Shown one piece after another: positions 9,415 to 18,190 of a DNA stretch of 28,905 bases. Position 1 is the stretch's first letter. Every line of letters begins with the position of its first letter. The stretch covers positions 1 through 28,905 of the forward strand of contig NZ_CBFHNB010000023.1 of NCBI RefSeq assembly GCF_965657105.1, given 5' to 3'. This DNA comes from Puniceispirillum sp965657105. Lineage in GTDB: Bacteria > Pseudomonadota > Alphaproteobacteria > Puniceispirillales > Puniceispirillaceae. Both the position numbers and the translations under genes were made by a program. The notes under the pieces are model-generated. The model had not been told where the DNA came from. It was given only the letters and a program-made list of their open reading frames with translations, and searched no databases.

Positions 9415-9485
9415 CGGTTTTTTATTATCCTGCAAATTCAATTTATATAGCCTTTTCAGTGTTTTTATTCTGTTTCGAAGCTCAT
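9415..9485 (-). promoter_or_regulatory. Probable lpxC promoter/leader (elements uncertain)
   Basis: Because the ftsZ transcript is terminated just upstream, lpxC needs its own start site in this A+T-rich 71-bp stretch. A TATATA at about 9438-9443 on the minus strand is a possible -10, but no good -35 lies 16-18 nt before it. A weak GGAT precedes the ATG by about 12 nt. The call rests mainly on the terminator position. Confidence 0.3.
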
Positions 9486-9525
9486 CAAAAAGACCCAGAT
9501 ACAACCTACATATGTATCTGGGTCT
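9486..9525 (-). terminator. Intrinsic terminator of the ftsZ transcript
   Basis: On the minus strand a perfect 12-bp stem, AGACCCAGATAC (9525-9514) pairing with GTATCTGGGTCT (9502-9491), encloses an 11-nt loop. The descending arm runs straight into five T residues (TTTTTGATG). The hairpin lies 56 bp past the ftsZ stop and ends about 70 bp before the lpxC start. It should separate the dcw transcript from lpxC-bamD-recN-ligA. There is no T tract on the plus side, so it is directional. Confidence 0.88.
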
Positions 9526-9580
9526 CTTCAAATCACGTTTGGTTACAGATTGTAGCAATGCAACCAGATGTAAGTTTTAC

Positions 9581-11476
9581 TTAATTCACCTGTCGGCGAA
9601 GAAACGCAGGGATATCAAGCTCATCGTCAGGCTGTTCAAGCTGTGCTGTTGGTGCCGGATCCGTAGCCGGTTTAACAACGGCAGATTGTGGCAAATCCAG
9701 AACCGAAGATGTTTTGTCTTCTGTGGTGTCTTTAGCGGACACATTTGGCTCGCTTCGTTTCTGATTATCCGTTGTGCCAGGCTTTGACGACCATAATTCG
9801 GATATCTGCTTGATGATGCTGGTTGGACGCGGGGTTGGCGTTTCAGCCGCCTTTGGAACACTTGCTTCATCCGGCATTGCCGTTGGTGCCGCTGGAATAA
9901 AGGTTTTGCGTGGGGTATCTTCAGCCTTGGCATTACCTTCATTCTGCGGATCGAAACGTGGCATCAGACGCGATGTAAGCGAGGCCGTATCGGCCTTGGC
10001 TGTTGCGCTTGATGCGGTTACGGCTTCACCCGAAGCTACTTTACTCGAACTTGCTTCATTAATGGCTGTCATAGCCACATCTTTCGCACTATCAGCTTTC
10101 ACGTCTGCATCCAAAGTTTTAGCCGCATCTACCGCATCGGTAAGCTCTAGCTGTGTTTCGACTGGCTGACTAGGGCTTTCGGCATTAGGCGCGGTAACGG
10201 TGCTGTCCGTTTCGGATGCTGATACGGTTTCGGTTACCGATGCGCCTTGTGGGTTGCTGGCAACAAGACTGCCAGCTTCATCATCAGCTTCATCATCAGC
10301 TTCCTTGGCAAGTGAACTGATTGACTCACGCAGAGTCGATATGCTGGCTGACGCTGTATCGGCCGATTGTGTCGGGGTTGGCTGTGTGTTTGCCGCGGGA
10401 TTAGTTGTTGCACTAGCCATCGCATTTGCTTGCACCGGACTGGTTGTCATTGGTGGTTTTGCTATTTCGATTTTAGGCTGATGCACAGGAGGCTTTGCTT
10501 TTGCACTTGCAGCATCAATACCGGTGGCGACCACGGATACCCGCATGACGCCATCCAGTTTTTCATCAAATGCCGAGCCAAAGATGATAACCGCTTCCGG
10601 ATCGATTTCCTTACGAATGCGATTGGCGGCTTCGTCAACTTCAAACAAGGTCATATCCAAACCGCCAGTGACATTGATCAAAACCGACCGTGCGCCATGC
10701 ATAGTTGTATCATCAAGCAGTGGATTATTAATTGCGGCTTCGGCAGCCTGTGTTGCCCTGGTTTCACCAGATGCCTCGCCTGTGCCCATCATGGCTTTAC
10801 CCATTTCGCTCATAACAGCGCGAATATCGGCAAAGTCCAGATTGATCATGCCAGGCTTGATCATCAGGTCGGTAACGCCGCACACACCTTGGTGAAGCAC
10901 TGTATCAGCCATATGAAAAGCATCGGCAAAGGTTGTGCGTTCATTCGCAAGCCGGAATAGATTCTGGTTTGGAATGACAATCAGGGTATCAACGTAACTT
11001 TGCAATTCTTCGATACCTGCATCGGCAAGACCCATGCGCCGCTGCCCTTCAAATTCGAACGGCTTGGTAATCACGGCAACGGTCAATATGCCAGCATCAC
11101 GTGCTGCCTTGGCAATCACGGGTGCTGCGCCTGTGCCTGTGCCACCGCCCATACCAGCGGTAATGAAAACCATATTGCAATCGGCCAGTTCAGCCATCAC
11201 GTCTTCAAGGCTTTCTTCGGCAGCAGCACGGCCTATTTCTGGTTTTGAACCAGCGCCTAGTCCTTGCGTAATCGCACCACCAAGTTGAATTTTCTGGCTA
11301 GCTAGCGAGTGTGCAAGCGCTTGCCCATCGGTATTTGCAACCAGAAAATCTACACCTTGCAGATCGGCGTTGATCATATTGTTAACAGCATTGCAACCTG
11401 CGCCGCCTACACCGACAACGGTGATACGTGGACGCAATTCCTGCATGGTTTGTGGAACAGATAGATTGATAGTCAT
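9581..11476 (-). CDS. ftsZ: Cell division GTPase FtsZ with an unusually long C-terminal linker
   Basis: FtsZ is the tubulin-like GTPase that forms the Z ring. The 631-aa protein has the complete GTPase core (about residues 12-320). The nucleotide-binding segments are GVGGAGCNAV (22-31) and GGGTGTG (110-116), and the T7 synergy loop is NLDFADIR (212-219). After the core comes a linker of roughly 295 residues rich in Ala, Ser, Thr, Asp and Pro, expected to be disordered. The conserved C-terminal peptide DDELDIPAFLRRQVN (617-631) binds FtsA and other partners. Alphaproteobacterial FtsZs often have long linkers, and this one is at the long end. GGGAG lies 6 nt before the ATG. ftsA lies 158 bp upstream and an intrinsic terminator lies downstream. 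Confidence 0.97.
   Translation of the reverse strand: MTINLSVPQTMQELRPRITVVGVGGAGCNAVNNMINADLQGVDFLVANTDGQALAHSLASQKIQLGGAITQGLGAGSKPEIGRAAAEESLEDVMAELADCNMVFITAGMGGGTGTGAAPVIAKAARDAGILTVAVITKPFEFEGQRRMGLADAGIEELQSYVDTLIVIPNQNLFRLANERTTFADAFHMADTVLHQGVCGVTDLMIKPGMINLDFADIRAVMSEMGKAMMGTGEASGETRATQAAEAAINNPLLDDTTMHGARSVLINVTGGLDMTLFEVDEAANRIRKEIDPEAVIIFGSAFDEKLDGVMRVSVVATGIDAASAKAKPPVHQPKIEIAKPPMTTSPVQANAMASATTNPAANTQPTPTQSADTASASISTLRESISSLAKEADDEADDEAGSLVASNPQGASVTETVSASETDSTVTAPNAESPSQPVETQLELTDAVDAAKTLDADVKADSAKDVAMTAINEASSSKVASGEAVTASSATAKADTASLTSRLMPRFDPQNEGNAKAEDTPRKTFIPAAPTAMPDEASVPKAAETPTPRPTSIIKQISELWSSKPGTTDNQKRSEPNVSAKDTTEDKTSSVLDLPQSAVVKPATDPAPTAQLEQPDDELDIPAFLRRQVN
10274..10303. 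repeat. 12-bp tandem repeat inside the ftsZ linker
   Basis: AGCTTCATCATC occurs twice in tandem (10274-10285 and 10286-10297), followed by half a third copy (10298-10303). On the coding strand it encodes the acidic stretch EADDEADDEA in the disordered linker. The unit is a multiple of three, so copy-number change would lengthen or shorten the linker without a frameshift. Confidence 0.85.
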
Positions 11477-11634
11477 GATGGACTCCCTTCAGTTTGGGTT
11501 GGTCTAGAAAAAGCGCACATAGGCACGCCGATAAGGGGCAGGGCAGCGACAGGCTGCTTTGTCCCGCGATAGGTTTGCGTGTGACTGCGATAAACTTTGA
11601 TAAAGATAGTGATTGGCATTTAACCGTTCCTTTC
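11477..11634 (-). promoter_or_regulatory. ftsA-ftsZ intergenic leader with imperfect hairpin
   Basis: This 158-bp gap is the only sizeable one inside the mraZ-ftsZ block. It holds the ftsZ ribosome binding site (GGGAG, 11483-11487) and an imperfect hairpin at 11535-11565 (13-nt arms, 5-nt loop GACAG). The inner GCAGC/GCTGC stem is perfect. The outer part pairs fully only if the plus strand is the RNA (G-U wobbles) and has three mismatches on the minus strand. A separate ftsZ promoter is expected here by analogy with other bacteria, but I see no clear -35/-10 pair. Confidence 0.35.
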
Positions 11635-12933
11635 TCACAGATTGTCACGAAGCCACGCACCAATACGTTCAAATGGCCCATATGACAGGGTGCGTGTCTG
11701 TCGGTCGGTCGGGTCATTTTCCTCTAGACGGCTGATATGTGTCAGCGCGCCAATAGCTGCGGCAAATTCAGGGCCACTATTTTCGTCAAGCAGACCATCG
11801 ACACCCTGGGGTTTCCCAAGAATGACGGTTTTCTGCGTAGCATGGGCATAGAGATCGGCAAGGCCGGTAAGTTGGCTGGCACCACCAGTCAACAGTAGGC
11901 GGTTGCCGGCAGCATGTTGCATATGTGCATTGTCGATGCGTGAAGTCAGAAGCTCGATGATTTCTTCAATCCGGGGCCGTATGATGGCACTAAGCAGATT
12001 ACGCTCGACGCTTTTGCCGCCAATTTCGATATTGTCACCTTGCGTTGGTATCACGATATTGTCGCTATTGCCGTTGCGCATGACCTCGCTCAATGATGCA
12101 GGCGGTGTGCCACTCAGTTCGGTAGGCATGACCGATCCGTCGATGGCTTTAATGCGCTCGGCATCGGCAACAGGTAAGGACAGGATGCGGGCAATATCCG
12201 TGGTGACGCGGTGACCGCCAACTGGAATAGTGTCAACATAGATCAACTTACCATGCATGAAAATTGAGATCGAGGTTGTGCCCCCACCCATATCAATGAC
12301 GGCACCGCCAAGATCACGTTCTTCTTCACTCAGACAGGAAAGTCCGGCGGCGTAACCAGCATGAATGAAACGGTCAACTTCGAGATGATTCAAAACCAGC
12401 GCTTCACGGAAATTTGTCAGGCTTGTGCGGGCGCCACTGACAATCGTATAATCAACCGAAAGCGAACTACCGCGCATACCACGTGGGTCGGCAATGCCGC
12501 GCACATCATCAAGGTCATATTGTAAGGTCTGCAAATGCATGGCCTGATGCGAGTCTGGTGTATCAGCATCATTTTCGCGTGCCATCAAACGTTGCATGTC
12601 GCGGCGGCGCACAGTCTTGTCAGATAGAGTCAATGCCTGTTTGCCAAGGCGCGAAACCGGCATCCCGCCTGGCGTAACAATGCTCATCGACTGAATGGAC
12701 GTGCCGGCATCACGTTCGGCGGCGTGAACAGTTTTCCCGATAACGGTGCTTAACAGCTCCAGATTACTGACTTCACCATGCCGCATGCCAGCCGAGGCAT
12801 GCATGCCTTGACCCAAAAGCTGGACTTTGCCTTTGCCATCGGCCTCACCAATCAAGCAGGTGACTTTGGATGATCCAAGGTCAAGCACGGCAAATGGACG
12901 GCGTATGGCGCTCTGTTTATTGCGCAGGATCAT
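11635..12933 (-). CDS. ftsA: Cell division protein FtsA (actin-like ATPase)
   Basis: FtsA tethers FtsZ to the inner membrane and recruits later divisome proteins. The 432-aa product has the actin-family phosphate-1 motif (AVLDLGSSKVTCLIGE, near residue 15), phosphate-2 motif (GGAVIDMGGGTTSISIF) and adenosine motif (LLLTGGASQLTGL). It ends in an amphipathic membrane-targeting helix (FERIGAWLRDNL). The length is usual for the family. Its ATG overlaps the ftsQ TGA by 4 bp. The start is supported by the N-terminal match to the family and a purine-rich GGAAAGGGAAA upstream. Confidence 0.96.
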   Translation of the reverse strand: MILRNKQSAIRRPFAVLDLGSSKVTCLIGEADGKGKVQLLGQGMHASAGMRHGEVSNLELLSTVIGKTVHAAERDAGTSIQSMSIVTPGGMPVSRLGKQALTLSDKTVRRRDMQRLMARENDADTPDSHQAMHLQTLQYDLDDVRGIADPRGMRGSSLSVDYTIVSGARTSLTNFREALVLNHLEVDRFIHAGYAAGLSCLSEEERDLGGAVIDMGGGTTSISIFMHGKLIYVDTIPVGGHRVTTDIARILSLPVADAERIKAIDGSVMPTELSGTPPASLSEVMRNGNSDNIVIPTQGDNIEIGGKSVERNLLSAIIRPRIEEIIELLTSRIDNAHMQHAAGNRLLLTGGASQLTGLADLYAHATQKTVILGKPQGVDGLLDENSGPEFAAAIGALTHISRLEENDPTDRQTRTLSYGPFERIGAWLRDNL

Positions 12934-13769
12934 GTGCTTTTTCCCTTTCCTCGAACCGGAATATTGGGTTCGACAATCAATTGTTCGGGAATGCGCAGAT
13001 CGATAACAGCGAGATCACGATTAATGATCTGTTTGCGTCTTTCCATCACGGCCAGTCGTGACCATGCCCGCCGCGGCTCAACTTCAGGAAGGCGAATTTC
13101 TATACCATTGCGCAGATGCACATCCCACCGGCGGCCTGACTGATAACTGATAGCCCATACCTCGGCGAATAATTCAGGCTCGGTTTTCAGTACCGACAGA
13201 ATTTTCTCGGCATGTTTAGCTGAACCTTCGCCAGCAACGACAGGTAAATGGGTAAAGTCGCTGGCTTTGGCGCCTTTAATAATAACGCCATGCGCGTCGA
13301 TAAGCTGATGCCCGTCTGCCGTTTGCAAAAGCCCCATAGGCAGGCGCTCTCTTATCGAAATCCTGACAGTCGATGGCATCCGGCGCTCAACAATGACGTC
13401 TTCAACCCAGCCAATGGCACTGATACGTTTATGAACCTCATCGATATTGATGCCCAAAATCGGATCGCCAAGCCGTAAATCGGTGGCGGCTACCAGACTG
13501 TCTGTTGGGGTATGTGCGCGTCCACGAACCTGAATGAATTGCAGATTAAGCCCTGCCTTACCTGTTGCTATCAGCATCTCGTCAACCAGGCGTTCACGAT
13601 CTATATAAGCCAGCGTTGCAGTTGCCGCCAGCGTCAAGCCGACAAACCCCAGAAACAGTGTTTTCACACGCGGCAAATTGGTCTTGCTGGCAGGCGTTTC
13701 ACGCCGCAAGTTTGATTTTTTGGTCTTATCTGTTGGCAAAACGCCAGGCTTCGATATTAATCGTCGCAT
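12930..13769 (-). CDS. ftsQ: Cell division protein FtsQ
   Basis: FtsQ is a bitopic divisome protein that scaffolds FtsB/FtsL and later partners. The 279-aa product has a basic cytoplasmic N-terminus (residues 1-36) and one membrane segment (about 37-56). A periplasmic POTRA domain (about 75-143) follows, including GDPILGINIDEVHKRI and WVEDVIVERRMPSTVRI, and then the beta domain. GGAG lies 8 nt before the ATG. The gene overlaps ddl by 13 bp at its start and ftsA by 4 bp at its end. The ddl-ftsQ-ftsA-ftsZ order is the classic one. Confidence 0.94.
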   Translation of the reverse strand: MRRLISKPGVLPTDKTKKSNLRRETPASKTNLPRVKTLFLGFVGLTLAATATLAYIDRERLVDEMLIATGKAGLNLQFIQVRGRAHTPTDSLVAATDLRLGDPILGINIDEVHKRISAIGWVEDVIVERRMPSTVRISIRERLPMGLLQTADGHQLIDAHGVIIKGAKASDFTHLPVVAGEGSAKHAEKILSVLKTEPELFAEVWAISYQSGRRWDVHLRNGIEIRLPEVEPRRAWSRLAVMERRKQIINRDLAVIDLRIPEQLIVEPNIPVRGKGKST

Positions 13770-14665
13770 TGTGCTGTCTCCAAAAGATGATTGACTAATT
13801 CTTCGCCTGTCATGCCGACAAAGCGCGCCTGTTCAGGCACCAGCGAAGTGGCTGTCATGCCTGGCTGAGTATTGATTTCCAGCATGAATAGCTGGTTGGT
13901 TGCATCGTTCCAGCGATAATCGGCACGGATGACACCGCGACACCCAAAGGCGCGGTAGGCACGTTCAGCCCACTCACATGCCTGCAAGGTCACATCTTCG
14001 GGAATGTCAGCTGGCAGAATATGTTGTGACCCGCCCGGGGCATATTTGGCGTCAAAATCATAAAAGCTGTTTTCAGAGGTGATTTCGGTCACGCATAAAG
14101 CGGTGCCCTCAAGCACCGAAACGGTCAGTTCGCGCCCCGGAATAAACGGCTCGCATAATAGCTGGGTATTGGTATTCCAAAGGCTACGTGCAGGTGCCTT
14201 ATCACCATCCTTGACGATAACAACACCAAAACTTGACCCGTCATTCAGCGGTTTGATCACATGCGCCTGCATGGCATGTTCCGGATAGACATGGGTATCT
14301 TCAACCAATGGCAAGGTGGCAGGCACCCTGATGCCACATGTGGTCATAATCATTTTGGCCAGCACCTTATCCATTGCCAGCGCCGAGGCCACCAGACCGC
14401 TATGCGTGTAGGGAATATTCATGATGTTCAACAGACCCTGAATATTGCCATCTTCGCCAACCTGTCCATGCAGAGCGTTAAAGCAACGGTCGGGTTTCAT
14501 CTCGGCTAGCTTTGTGGCAATATCACGATCAACTTCGACTTCGACAGCATCCCAACCAGCCGAACGCGCTGCCTGTCCGCAAAAACTTGCTGAAACACGA
14601 CTGACCGATGCCTCGGATGTCCATCCGCCCATAAGAACGGCAACACGACTAGGATGCGCACTCAT
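13757..14665 (-). CDS. ddl: D-alanine--D-alanine ligase
   Basis: Ddl makes the D-Ala-D-Ala dipeptide added by MurF and is the target of D-cycloserine. The 302-aa product is an ATP-grasp enzyme. The N-terminal motif is LMGGWTSEASVS, the central lysine region is AMDKVLAKMIM, and the metal-binding C-terminal motif is FMLEINTQPGMT. The length fits the DdlB form found in dcw clusters. The ATG overlaps the murB TGA (ATGA) and is preceded by AGGAGA at 7 nt. Confidence 0.95.
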   Translation of the reverse strand: MSAHPSRVAVLMGGWTSEASVSRVSASFCGQAARSAGWDAVEVEVDRDIATKLAEMKPDRCFNALHGQVGEDGNIQGLLNIMNIPYTHSGLVASALAMDKVLAKMIMTTCGIRVPATLPLVEDTHVYPEHAMQAHVIKPLNDGSSFGVVIVKDGDKAPARSLWNTNTQLLCEPFIPGRELTVSVLEGTALCVTEITSENSFYDFDAKYAPGGSQHILPADIPEDVTLQACEWAERAYRAFGCRGVIRADYRWNDATNQLFMLEINTQPGMTATSLVPEQARFVGMTGEELVNHLLETAQCDD

Positions 14666-15591
14666 TGCGATGTCTCCTGCTGGTTTAACTTGGTAAGCGC
14701 ATGACCGATGCGGCGGATTTCCCAGCGCAAATCGGGGCCACCAGATGCGCGTACGCGTGCCCGCACAGTCTCACCAAGGGTTTCGATATCTTCAGCGGTG
14801 GCACCGCCATTATTGATCAGAAAATTACAATGCTTTTCGGATACCTGTGCGGCACCAACTGCCAACCCACGACAACCTGCACGATCGATTTCCTGCCACG
14901 CTTTGCCGCCATCTGGATTGGCAAAGGTGCTTCCACCCGTCCGCACGCCGCGTGGCTGGGCATCACCGCGGCTGGCGACAATCTCTTTCATTCGTGCACG
15001 GATAGCGTCATGGTCGCCGGGGTGTGCCTGCATGCTTGCCGATGTAAAGATCCAGTCAGCAGGCGCATCACTATGCCGATAGGCCATGCCCATTTCGGTT
15101 GGTGTGGCGCTGATCGGATTACCAGCCCGGTCAAAGCCGTGCGCGATCATTGTGATATCTTTAAATTCGTTGCCATAGGCACCAGCATTCATGCGTAAAC
15201 CGCCGCCAACCGTGCCGGGGATGCCAATTAGAAACTCAAGTCCAGTCAAGCCTGCCTTGGAAGCATAACGCGCAACCTCGGCGTCAAGCGCGCCAGTCTG
15301 TGCGGTCACAATTGAGCCGTCATGATGAATATGCTTCATATGATCGGTCAGCTTGATGATGACCCCGCTTACACCGCCATCACGAACCAGAAGGTTGGAT
15401 CCAGCACCAATTGGCAAAATCGGAATATCGGCATCGCAATGGGCAAGGAAATGCGACAAATCCTCTTCATCAACAGGGCTGAAAATCACATCAGCTGGAC
15501 CGCCAACACCAAACCAGGTATGCGCTGACATGGCATCCTGTATGGCGTAATCGCCGCGTATTTTGGGAAGGCGTGTTATCAAATCAGTCAT
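14662..15591 (-). CDS. murB: UDP-N-acetylenolpyruvoylglucosamine reductase MurB
   Basis: MurB is the FAD-dependent, NADPH-using enzyme that reduces UDP-GlcNAc-enolpyruvate to UDP-MurNAc in the cytosol. The 309-aa product shows the HTWFGVGGPADVIF start of the FAD domain and the FAD-binding GAGSNLLVRDGG segment. It also has IGIPGTVGGGLRMNAGAYG and the catalytic-serine region GGSTFANPDGGKAWQEID. The length and GGSTF motif suggest the shorter type II enzyme. It overlaps murC and ddl by 4 bp each. Confidence 0.95.
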   Translation of the reverse strand: MTDLITRLPKIRGDYAIQDAMSAHTWFGVGGPADVIFSPVDEEDLSHFLAHCDADIPILPIGAGSNLLVRDGGVSGVIIKLTDHMKHIHHDGSIVTAQTGALDAEVARYASKAGLTGLEFLIGIPGTVGGGLRMNAGAYGNEFKDITMIAHGFDRAGNPISATPTEMGMAYRHSDAPADWIFTSASMQAHPGDHDAIRARMKEIVASRGDAQPRGVRTGGSTFANPDGGKAWQEIDRAGCRGLAVGAAQVSEKHCNFLINNGGATAEDIETLGETVRARVRASGGPDLRWEIRRIGHALTKLNQQETSQ

Positions 15592-17009
15592 GATGATACC
15601 TCCCGCAATGCGTCAAGCTCGGCAGGCAATGATGCTGCCCAGCTGGTGATATCACCGGCACCAAGGCACATGACAAGATCACCTTTGCTGGTGCGTTTCA
15701 TGATTTCCTGTGCCAACACAGATTGACTGTCAAGCGCTGCCGGCCCTTTATGACCATGGTCACGAAGCCCTTCAACAAGGGCGGCTTTGTCAAATCCCTC
15801 GATGGGTGTTTCACCGGCGGCATAGACATCTGCAACAAGCACGTCATCAGCGTCGTTGAAGCACCCACAGAAATCGCTAAATAAATCAGCAAGTCGGCTA
15901 TAGCGGTGAGGCTGGACAACAGCGACCAGCTTATTATCACCGCACATCATCCGGCCAGCTTGCAAGGCGGCTTTTATCTCGACGGGATGATGCCCATAAT
16001 CGTCAATGATCGTAACCCCGTCGCTGACGCCTTTGGTTTCAAACCGGCGTCCAACTCCACCAAATGTGGCAAGTGTGTCTTTGATCTTTTGGGCATTGAT
16101 ATTCATTTCCAGCGCTACCGCAATGGCGGCTAGACAGTTCTGGACATTATGATCGCCCAGCATTGGAAACAGCACATCATCAATCCGTTCCATATCGCCA
16201 ACAAGACGATCGGATAGCAAAACATCAAACAGCATATTGCTACCTTCAACCCGCAAATTTGTTGCGCGCACATCGGCATTAGCTGACATGCCATAGGTTA
16301 TAATCCGGCGATCTTTGATATGCGCCATCATGCGCTGAACGGCAGGATGATCAATACATAAGGTGGCAAAGCCGTAAAAGGGAATGGAAGATACAAAATT
16401 CAAAAAGGCCGTTTCCAGCGCCTCAAAACTGCCATGATGATCAAGATGTTCAGGGTCTATATTGGTGACGACGGCGACAGTAGGTTTCAGTTTGGCAAAA
16501 GAGCCATCACTTTCGTCGGCTTCGACAACCATCCATTTGCCTTTGCCAAGCCTGGCATTACTACCCCAGCCGGTAATGATACCGCCATTGATGACGGTCG
16601 GGTCAATCTGTGCGCCATCCAGCAAGGTCGCAACCAAAGATGTGGTTGTGGTTTTACCATGCGTGCCGGCCACGGCGACTGACCAGCGCAATCGCATCAA
16701 CTCACCCAGCATTTCGGCGCGATGTACTATCGGCAGAAATCGTGCTCGTGCTGCCACCACTTCTGGGTTGTCGGCTTTAATCGCGGTCGATGTAACAACC
16801 AGAGCTGCGTCACCCAGATTTTCGGCACTTTGCCCAACCATCACCGGAATGCCTTGTGCGCGCAAACGTCGTACATTGGCATTTTCCGACATATCACTGC
16901 CTTGAACAGAATAGCCAAGCTCGAACAGAATTTCGGCAATGCCGCTCATGCCGATACCGCCAATACCGGTGAAATGCATTGTGCCGATGGAAAGTGGTAA
17001 CTCGCTCAT
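15588..17009 (-). CDS. murC: UDP-N-acetylmuramate--L-alanine ligase MurC
   Basis: MurC adds L-Ala to UDP-MurNAc, the first ATP-dependent amino acid ligation of the stem peptide. The 473-aa product has the Rossmann-like N-terminal motif HFTGIGGIGMSGIAEIL (about 12-28), the ATP-binding P-loop GTHGKTTT (115-122) and the Mur-ligase central motif EADESDGSF. The C-terminal domain contains VAVVQPHRYSR. The length is typical. A GGGGG run precedes the ATG, which overlaps the murG TGA by 4 bp. Confidence 0.96.
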   Translation of the reverse strand: MSELPLSIGTMHFTGIGGIGMSGIAEILFELGYSVQGSDMSENANVRRLRAQGIPVMVGQSAENLGDAALVVTSTAIKADNPEVVAARARFLPIVHRAEMLGELMRLRWSVAVAGTHGKTTTTSLVATLLDGAQIDPTVINGGIITGWGSNARLGKGKWMVVEADESDGSFAKLKPTVAVVTNIDPEHLDHHGSFEALETAFLNFVSSIPFYGFATLCIDHPAVQRMMAHIKDRRIITYGMSANADVRATNLRVEGSNMLFDVLLSDRLVGDMERIDDVLFPMLGDHNVQNCLAAIAVALEMNINAQKIKDTLATFGGVGRRFETKGVSDGVTIIDDYGHHPVEIKAALQAGRMMCGDNKLVAVVQPHRYSRLADLFSDFCGCFNDADDVLVADVYAAGETPIEGFDKAALVEGLRDHGHKGPAALDSQSVLAQEIMKRTSKGDLVMCLGAGDITSWAASLPAELDALREVSS

Positions 17010-18190
17010 ATCGCAGCCCCCTGATTAGATGAAGGCGAATTAGACGATGCGTTTCCCTTGATACAGGCTTCGATTAAATCTGTGATACTTCCCGCCGCGT
17101 CGGGTCTTGATAACTGCTTTGCTTTGCGCGCCATATCAGTCAGCGCTGATGGGTCATTCAACAAGTCTGTCAGATGCCTGGCCAGTTTCTTGGCGTCCAG
17201 ATCGTTTTCGGCAAGGCATAGGCCCCCGCCAAGTGTCTGCATCTGCATGGCGTTTTGTGTCTGATGATCATCCATGGCATGGGGAAAAGGAATGAAAATT
17301 GTTGGCGCGCCCAAAGCCGCTAGCTCGGCAACGGACGACGCGCCAGCCCGGCTGATGATCAGGTCGCTTTGGCGGATATGGCTGGCGATATCGGCAAAGA
17401 ACGGTGCGATGGTGGCAGTGATGCCCATTTCGGCATAAAGCGCGTCTAGCGCGTCAACCTGATCGCTGCGGGCTTGCTGGGTTATGACAAGGCGTTCTTT
17501 TATGTCAGCAGGCAGCATCCCTATGGCCGCGGGAATCAACGAGGCAAAAACGGCCGCGCCCTGGGACCCGCCAAATACAGCCAGATACAGTTTTTCACCC
17601 TTATTAACGGGTGCTGATTTTTGCGCGCTGGCAGATACACTGTCCTGATGAAACACATCACGCACAGGCATGCCGGTGACTTCGATGTGAATATTTTCAG
17701 GCAGATTGCGGGTGCCTTCCCAACTTAGCGCCAAATTGCCTGCATGGCGAGCTAACAGATGATTGGCCCGCCCCAGAAACGCATTCTGTTCATGCAGAAC
17801 ACGTGGGACGCGCAACAAGCCGCCAGCAAATAAAGGCGCAAAGGATGGATAGCCGCCAAACCCTATAATAGCCGCTGGACGTTGCAAGCAGAAATGGAGC
17901 AGACATTGCCCAACGCCAAACCCAAGCTTGAAAAGCGCACTCAGGCGGCGGATGATGCCACTCTGGAATGGCGATGCACTGGCAATGACTGTCACGCCAA
18001 GCAGGGCTGATGACGCGTCCTGATTGCTGGCCGTGGCAATTTTTGCCCCGCGCTTATCGGTGAATAGCTGGGTTCGATACCCACGGGCGCTTAGTGTTTC
18101 GGCAACCGCAATGGCGGGGAATACATGACCGCCTGTGCCACCTGCGGCAAGACAGACCAACGGCTTGTTAAGTGGTGCAAGGCGGGTCAT
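17006..18190 (-). CDS. murG: Lipid II synthase MurG (UDP-GlcNAc transferase)
   Basis: MurG is a peripheral inner-membrane GT-B glycosyltransferase that adds GlcNAc to lipid I. The 394-aa product has the glycine-rich loop GGTGGH (17-22) and the hydrophobic and basic patch typical of the membrane-facing side. The donor-binding C-terminal motif contains SRAGASSVAEL followed by GAPTIFIPFPHAMDDHQ. It is about 40 residues longer than E. coli MurG. The extra length is in an N-domain loop and in a polar C-terminal tail rich in Ser, Asn and Gln. It overlaps ftsW and murC by 4 bp each. Confidence 0.95.
   Translation of the reverse strand: MTRLAPLNKPLVCLAAGGTGGHVFPAIAVAETLSARGYRTQLFTDKRGAKIATASNQDASSALLGVTVIASASPFQSGIIRRLSALFKLGFGVGQCLLHFCLQRPAAIIGFGGYPSFAPLFAGGLLRVPRVLHEQNAFLGRANHLLARHAGNLALSWEGTRNLPENIHIEVTGMPVRDVFHQDSVSASAQKSAPVNKGEKLYLAVFGGSQGAAVFASLIPAAIGMLPADIKERLVITQQARSDQVDALDALYAEMGITATIAPFFADIASHIRQSDLIISRAGASSVAELAALGAPTIFIPFPHAMDDHQTQNAMQMQTLGGGLCLAENDLDAKKLARHLTDLLNDPSALTDMARKAKQLSRPDAAGSITDLIEACIKGNASSNSPSSNQGAAI

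Noticed and set aside
10367..10960. 197-codon plus-strand open frame opposite ftsZ, and other long frames there (9774-10169, 10200-10481)
   Set aside because: They lie antisense to a certain gene, have no recognisable motifs, and are rich in Cys/His/Ser as expected from the reverse complement of Ala/Thr/Asp-rich coding sequence.
14701..15198. 165-codon plus-strand open frame opposite murB
   Set aside because: Shadow frame; murB motifs cover the same bases on the minus strand.
18060..18085. GGTTCGATACCC resembling a tRNA T-arm
   Set aside because: It lies inside murG coding sequence with no acceptor, D or anticodon stems around it.
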